Shown here piece after piece: positions 14,949 to 18,558 of a stretch of 18,558 bases of DNA. The notes under the pieces are model-generated. The model had not been told where the DNA came from and ran no database searches. It worked only from the letters and a program-made list of their open reading frames with translations. Within the stretch, counting starts at the first letter, position 1, and every line of letters begins with the position of its first letter. Both the position numbers and the translations under genes were made by a program. The stretch spans positions 1 through 18,558 of the forward strand of contig DBTW01000056.1 in assembly GCA_002307245.1 (NCBI GenBank), read 5' to 3'. The DNA is from Spirochaetaceae bacterium UBA1306 (GTDB taxonomy: Bacteria; Spirochaetota; Spirochaetia; Treponematales; Rectinemataceae).

Positions 14949-16107
14949 GTTCCAGGCGCTCGGCCTTGTCCAGCGCCTCGAGGAGCAGTGGCTCGAGGCC
15001 GAGCGCCTCGTAGGCGGCGCGCTCCCTCCCGAGCTTGGCCTTGAGCATGGGGTGCTTGGGCGAGAAGAGGACGCAGCAATCCTCGTAGGGCAGGATCGAG
15101 ATGTCGAAGCTGCCGATGCGCTTGGCGATGGCCACCGTGTCCTCCTTGTCCATGCCGACCAGGGGCCGCAAGACAGGAAAGTCCGTGAAGCTGGCGGTGA
15201 GGCGCATGTTCTCGGCGGTCTGGCTGGCTACCTGTCCCAGGCTCTCGCCGGTGACGATGCAGTTGGCCCCGATCCGCTCCGACAGGAGCTGGGCTACACG
15301 CATCATTCCCGACCGCATCATCAGCGTGGTGAGGTCCATCCGGGAGTCCTTCTTGATCTTGAGCTGGGCTTCGGTGAAGGGCACGGTCCAGAGGACTATG
15401 TGTCCGGTGTACGAGGATAGGAGCCTGGCCAGGCTGATGACCTTGTCCTGGGCCTCCTGAGAGGTGTAAGGATAGGCGTGGAAGTAGCAGGCTTCGAGGG
15501 CCATGCCCCGCCTGGCCATCATGTAGCCGGCGACGGGCGAGTCTATGCCCCCTGATAGGAGGAGCAGACCCTTGCCGCCGGAGCCGACGGGCAGGCCGCG
15601 TAGGCCGGGCTCGGGATCGCCGAAGACGTATGCGCGTTCCCGTATCTCGGCGTTGATCGTGAACTCCGGGCTGTGGAGATCCACCTTCGTGCCCGGGCAG
15701 GCCGCCAGCACGACTTCGCCGATCTTGGCCGAGAGCTCAAAGGAACCGAGCTCGAAGCTCTTGTCCGAGCGCCGCGACTCTGCCTTGAATCGGGTTTTCC
15801 CCTGCGCGACCCGGGCGCGCGCCACTTCGACGGCCGCCTCCAGCACGGCCGCGAGGCGCTTCTCTGTCTTGATCGCGCGGGCGTAGCCGTTGATGCCCGG
15901 CATGCGGGAGAGTATCCGCTCGGCCTCGGCCGAGCGCTCCGCGGGCACGGTCAGGAAATAGCGCCCGGGAGTCATGTCTATTTTGTGGCCGATTCCCGCC
16001 CGCTCGAGGCGCGAGTGGAGCTGGGAGCGCAGCCGGTCCTCGAATTCCTTGCGGTTGCCGAGCTTCAGGAGAATCTCTCCGACCTTGATGAGGTAGAACG
16101 CGTCCAT
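14941..16107 (-). CDS. thiI: tRNA 4-thiouridine synthase ThiI (no rhodanese domain)
   Basis: ThiI adenylates U8 of tRNAs and exchanges it for sulfur to give 4-thiouridine; in some bacteria it also supplies sulfur for thiamine. The 388 residues contain an N-terminal ferredoxin-like part and THUMP domain (about 1-165), the PP-loop SGGIDSP at 185-191, and the segment YEDCCVLFSPKHP with C344 and C345 at the place of the catalytic Cys344 of E. coli. The C-terminal rhodanese domain of the E. coli enzyme is absent, as in Bacillus-type ThiI, which takes sulfur directly from a dedicated cysteine desulfurase. That desulfurase is the gene just upstream (10 nt gap). The frame starts at the ATG at 16107, with AAGGGA upstream. 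The stop shares a palindrome with the thioredoxin stop. Confidence 0.93.
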   Translation of the reverse strand: MDAFYLIKVGEILLKLGNRKEFEDRLRSQLHSRLERAGIGHKIDMTPGRYFLTVPAERSAEAERILSRMPGINGYARAIKTEKRLAAVLEAAVEVARARVAQGKTRFKAESRRSDKSFELGSFELSAKIGEVVLAACPGTKVDLHSPEFTINAEIRERAYVFGDPEPGLRGLPVGSGGKGLLLLSGGIDSPVAGYMMARRGMALEACYFHAYPYTSQEAQDKVISLARLLSSYTGHIVLWTVPFTEAQLKIKKDSRMDLTTLMMRSGMMRVAQLLSERIGANCIVTGESLGQVASQTAENMRLTASFTDFPVLRPLVGMDKEDTVAIAKRIGSFDISILPYEDCCVLFSPKHPMLKAKLGRERAAYEALGLEPLLLEALDKAERLELS

Positions 16108-16117
16108 GGCTATCCCT

Positions 16118-17308
16118 TCATGTCTTGAGCTTGCGATAGGCGCGCGATGCGGCCTCGAGGAAGAGGTCCACCTCGGCCTCGGTGCTGAGGCTGCCCGTGG
16201 AAACGCGGATGGCCGATAGCGTCAGGTCCTCGGGCAGGCTCATCGCGGCGAGGACCCGGCGGCCGGGCTTCTTGGCGTTGGAGGAACAGGCCGAGCCCGT
16301 GGAGACGGCCACGCCCAGGTCCGAGAGGGCCCGGGCGAGCACTTCGCCCGAGAGGCCCGGGAAGGCGAGGCTCAGGATAAAGGGCGAGTAGCGCGGGTCG
16401 CCTGGCTGCCGGCCCAGGGGGAGGGCCAGGGCTCCGGGGATCGTCCCGATGCCCGCAAGGAGCCTGGCCTCGAGGCCGCGCGCCTTGGCCATGTTCCCTG
16501 CGAAGCCGGAATTCGCCGCCTCGGCCGCCGCGGCGAAAGCCCAGGCGCCCTGGAGGCTCTCCGTCCCCGGCCTCATGCTCCGCTCCTGCCCGCCTCCCAG
16601 TGCCAGGCTCTCGATGGGAGCCGAGGTCCAGAGGGCTCCGGCTCCGCGGGGTCCGCGGACCTTGTGGGCGGAGAGTGCCATCGAAGAGAGGCCCGAGGCG
16701 ATGGGGTCGAGCTCGACCTTGCCCAGGGCCTGTACCGCGTCGGAATGGAAGCGCGGGGGGCCGCGCCCGTAGGCCGATGAGGCCCTCGCTATAGCGCCGG
16801 CGATGGCCTTCAGTTCCTGTACGGCGCCGGTCTCGTTGTTGACGGCCATGACGGCGACGAGAGCCGTGTCCTTGTCCACGGCCGCGCCGACCTTCTCGGG
16901 GTCTATCCTGCCGTCTGCCTCGGGCCGTACGAAGACGACGTCGAGCCCGAGTGACTTGAGGAGATGGGCCTGCTCGTAGACGGCCGCGTGCTCGATCTCC
17001 GTGGTGACGAGCCGCAGGCGCTTGATGCTACCGTCGCGCCTCGCGCCCAGGGCCGAGCGCAGCAGGGCCAGGAGCGGGATGGAGTCGGCCTCAGATCCCC
17101 CGCTCGTGAAGACGATGCCCGAGGGTTCGGGCGATCCGGGGATGGCCGAGGCCAGGCGCCTGCGGGCTTCCTCGAGCCTGGCCTTGGCCGAGGCGCCCAG
17201 GCCGTGCCTGCTGGAGGGATTGCCGTAAAGCTCGGAGGCGACGGCCGCGGCCTCGCCGAGGATGCCGGCGGCGGGCGGAGCAGTGCTCGCCCAATCGAGG
17301 TAGGTCAT
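16118..17308 (-). CDS. Cysteine desulfurase of the NifS/IscS family
   Basis: PLP enzyme of 396 residues that takes sulfur from L-cysteine as a persulfide. Visible landmarks are YLDWAST at the start, H107 in EIEH, N158-E-T, HSDAVQ at 188-193, the PLP lysine K216 in SAHKVRGPRG, and catalytic C341 in STGSACSS. The start is the ATG at 17308 (protein MTYLDWAS). The open frame continues to 17500, but that extension is low-complexity and overlaps the preceding gene. It lies between the FTR-like gene (13 nt gap) and thiI (10 nt gap) in one operon, as in the nifZ-thiI pair of Bacillus subtilis. This makes sulfur donation to ThiI its likely main job rather than general iron-sulfur assembly, although it could do both. 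Confidence 0.92.
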   Translation of the reverse strand: MTYLDWASTAPPAAGILGEAAAVASELYGNPSSRHGLGASAKARLEEARRRLASAIPGSPEPSGIVFTSGGSEADSIPLLALLRSALGARRDGSIKRLRLVTTEIEHAAVYEQAHLLKSLGLDVVFVRPEADGRIDPEKVGAAVDKDTALVAVMAVNNETGAVQELKAIAGAIARASSAYGRGPPRFHSDAVQALGKVELDPIASGLSSMALSAHKVRGPRGAGALWTSAPIESLALGGGQERSMRPGTESLQGAWAFAAAAEAANSGFAGNMAKARGLEARLLAGIGTIPGALALPLGRQPGDPRYSPFILSLAFPGLSGEVLARALSDLGVAVSTGSACSSNAKKPGRRVLAAMSLPEDLTLSAIRVSTGSLSTEAEVDLFLEAASRAYRKLKT

Positions 17309-17321
17309 GCTGCCCTGGCCC

Positions 17322-17666
17322 TTAAGCCTTGCGCCGCGGGATCTGGTGCCTTCGGTCCGGAATGCTCTGTGGTTCCTTGCCCGCGGCGGCGAAGCCGGGG
17401 GCGAGGTAGAGGGCGCAATAGCAGTGCCCGCGCTCCTCGACGTCCTTCCAGGAAGGGGCGCAGGGACAGACGACGTCCGCGTCGGCCTCGGCCGAGCCAT
17501 CGCTGTCGCGGCAGGGGCAGAGGAAGTAGCCGTAGCGGTTCCAGTTGGTCGTGAGCCCCTCGACGAGGCTCTGCGTGAAGTCCGCGTCGGGATTGAGGGC
17601 CCAGCCCTGCTTCCTCGCGACCATCGTGGCGAAGAGGGCGGTCTGCTCGGCTGTCTTGGGCGCCAT
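17322..17666 (-). CDS. Ferredoxin:thioredoxin reductase catalytic subunit-like [4Fe-4S] protein
   Basis: Protein of 114 residues matching the catalytic (beta) chain of ferredoxin:thioredoxin reductase, which passes electrons one at a time from ferredoxin through a [4Fe-4S] cluster to a disulfide. Six cysteines lie in the family order: C50-P-C52-R, C67-P-C69, and C82-Y-C84 in GHCYCALYLAPGF. In plant enzymes four of these bind the cluster and two form the redox disulfide. The variable alpha chain of the plant enzyme is not found in the window, as in many bacteria and archaea with single-chain homologues. The ATG at 17666 has AAGGG upstream. It is 11 nt after the glutaredoxin-like gene, whose product is the likely partner. 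Inference: ferredoxin supplies electrons for thiol reduction in the tRNA thiolation operon. Confidence 0.85.
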   Translation of the reverse strand: MAPKTAEQTALFATMVARKQGWALNPDADFTQSLVEGLTTNWNRYGYFLCPCRDSDGSAEADADVVCPCAPSWKDVEERGHCYCALYLAPGFAAAGKEPQSIPDRRHQIPRRKA

Positions 17667-17677
17667 GGATCGGCCCT

Positions 17678-17977
17678 TCACAGGCCGAGGCTGCGGACCC
17701 AGTCGGCCTCGATGAAGCCGACGAGGTGCTCGGAGCCGTCGACGACGGCGAAGGGGAAGGCGATGTCGACCTTGAATCGCTCCTTGAGCTCCCGCTTCGC
17801 CTCGTTCTTGTGCTCGAGGGGGATCTGGTCCATGTAGACGTATCGGTAGGCGATTCCCTTTGCCTCCAGGAAGGCCAGGGCGCGCTTGCAGAAGCCGCAG
17901 GTGGAGAGCGCGTAGACCGTCACCTCCCGCTCGCCGCGGGGGCCGGGGACGGACGTGTAGGTCAGGGTATCGATCAT
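17678..17977 (-). CDS. Glutaredoxin-like protein with CGFC active site
   Basis: Thioredoxin-fold oxidoreductase of 99 residues. A 19-residue lead (TYTSVPGPRGEREV) precedes the strand VTVYALSTCGFC, with redox cysteines C27 and C30 (CxxC). The helix KRALAFLEAKGIAYRYVYMD and the cis-proline segment IAFPFAVVDG follow, then a final helix FIEADWVRSLGL. CGFC in place of CPYC suggests an NrdH- or FTR-linked type rather than a glutathione-dependent one. The usual glutathione-binding TVP and GC/GG segments are not clear. It is the first gene of the leftward operon; GGAGGA lies nine bases before the ATG at 17977. The following FTR-like protein is the likely electron donor. Target disulfides could include ThiI or the desulfurase, which is inference from gene order. 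Confidence 0.85.
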   Translation of the reverse strand: MIDTLTYTSVPGPRGEREVTVYALSTCGFCKRALAFLEAKGIAYRYVYMDQIPLEHKNEAKRELKERFKVDIAFPFAVVDGSEHLVGFIEADWVRSLGL

Positions 17978-17999
17978 GGGTCGATTCCTCCAGGGGCCT

Positions 18000-18029
18000 A
18001 GTATACCGCCGTTCGCTCGCGGAGGTAAA
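18000..18029 (-). promoter_or_regulatory. Predicted promoter of the grx-ftr-nifS-thiI operon
   Basis: On the minus strand TTTACC (complement of 18024-18029) is followed after 18 bp by TATACT (complement of 18000-18005). The -10 is one base off consensus and the -35 is weaker. A transcript start near 17993 would give a leader of about 16 nt containing GGAGG. Confidence 0.5.
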
Positions 18030-18051
18030 TGTCGCCCCGCCGCGAGGCATG

Positions 18052-18080
18052 TTGATGAAAGGCCGGAATTCAGCTAGCAT
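18052..18080 (+). promoter_or_regulatory. Predicted promoter of lepA
   Basis: TTGATG (18052-18057) is followed after 17 bp by TAGCAT (18075-18080), each hexamer matching consensus at four of six positions. The expected transcript start falls on or next to the lepA ATG at 18087. Moderate support only. Confidence 0.35.
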
Positions 18081-18086
18081 ACGATC

Positions 18087-18558
18087 ATGCGAGATCCCGC
18101 CTTAATCCGTAACTTCTGCATCATCGCCCACATCGACCACGGCAAGTCCACCCTCGCCGACCGCTTCATCGAGAAGGCCCGGGTCATCGATCAGCGCAAG
18201 ATGCAGGACCAGATGCTCGACAACATGGACATCGAGCGCGAGCGCGGCATCACGATCAAGAGCCAAGCCGTCGCCCTCGAATACGAGGCCAAGGACGGCA
18301 AGACCTATACCCTCAACCTCGTCGACACGCCAGGCCACGTCGATTTCTCCTACGAGGTGTCGCGGGCCATCTCCTCCTGCGAGGGGGCCCTCCTCCTCAT
18401 CGACGCCACCCAGGGGGTCGAGGCCCAGACCCTCTCCAACATGTACATGGCCCTCGAGCACGACCTCGAGATCGTCGCCGCCCTCAACAAGATCGACCTG
18501 CCGGCTGCCGACCCCGACCGCTACGCCGCCGACGTCCGGACGGTGCTCGGCATTCCCG
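18087..18558 (+). CDS. lepA: Elongation factor 4 (LepA), N-terminal part, cut by the window edge
   Basis: Ribosome-associated translational GTPase, a paralogue of EF-G. The first 157 residues are present and continue past the window. The GTP-binding motifs are all visible: G1 AHIDHGKST at 14-22, the switch I sequence [10 protein letters not shown] at 51-60, G3 DTPGH at 80-84 and G4 NKID at 134-137. [17 protein letters not shown] near 36-52 is distinctive of LepA rather than EF-G or TypA. The ATG at 18087 gives [19 protein letters not shown], the usual LepA start. No Shine-Dalgarno sequence precedes it, and the predicted promoter would start transcription about at the ATG, so the message may be leaderless. 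It is divergent from the glutaredoxin operon, with 109 bases between them. Confidence 0.93.
   Translation, partial: MRDPALIRNFCIIAHIDHGKSTLADRFIEKARVIDQRKMQDQMLDNMDIERERGITIKSQAVALEYEAKDGKTYTLNLVDTPGHVDFSYEVSRAISSCEGALLLIDATQGVEAQTLSNMYMALEHDLEIVAALNKIDLPAADPDRYAADVRTVLGIP

Noticed and set aside
17309..17500. Upstream extension of the cysteine desulfurase frame
   Set aside because: It adds a Pro/Arg/Ser-rich stretch that overlaps the FTR-like gene. The family starts at the YLDWAS region reached from the ATG at 17308.

Overview
The window looks like a chromosomal segment of a GC-rich, probably anaerobic or microaerophilic spirochaete. The clearest lineage marker is a secreted flagellar sheath protein, FlaA, at 9236-10327. 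A radical SAM protein with the layout of the spirochaete 'spiro-SPASM' group agrees with this. The B12-dependent ribonucleotide reductase start, the ferredoxin:thioredoxin reductase-type subunit and the ThiI/NifS pair fit an oxygen-poor lifestyle. I cannot name a genus from the sequence.

Left part (1-9154). The 5' end of nrdJ reads leftward from a good promoter that overlaps an NrdR-box-like palindrome. A seven-gene run then reads rightward from 812 to 9154 with 4-26 nt overlaps at five of the six junctions and a 15 nt gap at the other: a radical SAM/SPASM protein with an N-terminal nucleotidyltransferase-like domain, a GT2-like glycosyltransferase, an SpsF-type cytidylyltransferase, a PseG-like/zinc-ribbon/methyltransferase fusion, an ATP-grasp ligase, an AmiC-type amidase and a GerMN-domain membrane protein. 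The first five look like a pathway that builds and attaches an unusual activated sugar or acid. The last two act on the cell wall or envelope. The product is unknown, and this is the best candidate for an undescribed system. The spsF/pseG-like junction also carries an in-phase A_AAA_AAG slippery heptamer with no stop before the downstream gene, so a fused product is possible.

Middle (9155-14493). flaA has its own near-consensus promoter and a terminator. It is followed by a single-domain (p)ppGpp synthetase fused to TPR repeats, tRNA-Glu(UUC) with its own promoter and terminator, a two-transmembrane methyl-accepting chemotaxis protein, and a small signal-peptide protein that ends like an outer-membrane beta-barrel.

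Right part (14535-18558). A thioredoxin gene converges on a leftward four-gene operon (glutaredoxin-like, FTR catalytic subunit-like, NifS-type cysteine desulfurase, ThiI). The two 3' ends share an 8 nt palindrome that holds both stop codons. The operon reads as a sulfur-transfer and thiol-reduction module for tRNA 4-thiouridine synthesis, possibly powered by ferredoxin. Divergent from it, the 5' end of lepA begins at the right edge, possibly as a leaderless transcript.

No CRISPR array, insertion sequence, integrase or large repeat was seen, and no stretch longer than about 210 bases is without a gene. The gene content looks like vertically inherited spirochaete chromosome rather than a mobile island.
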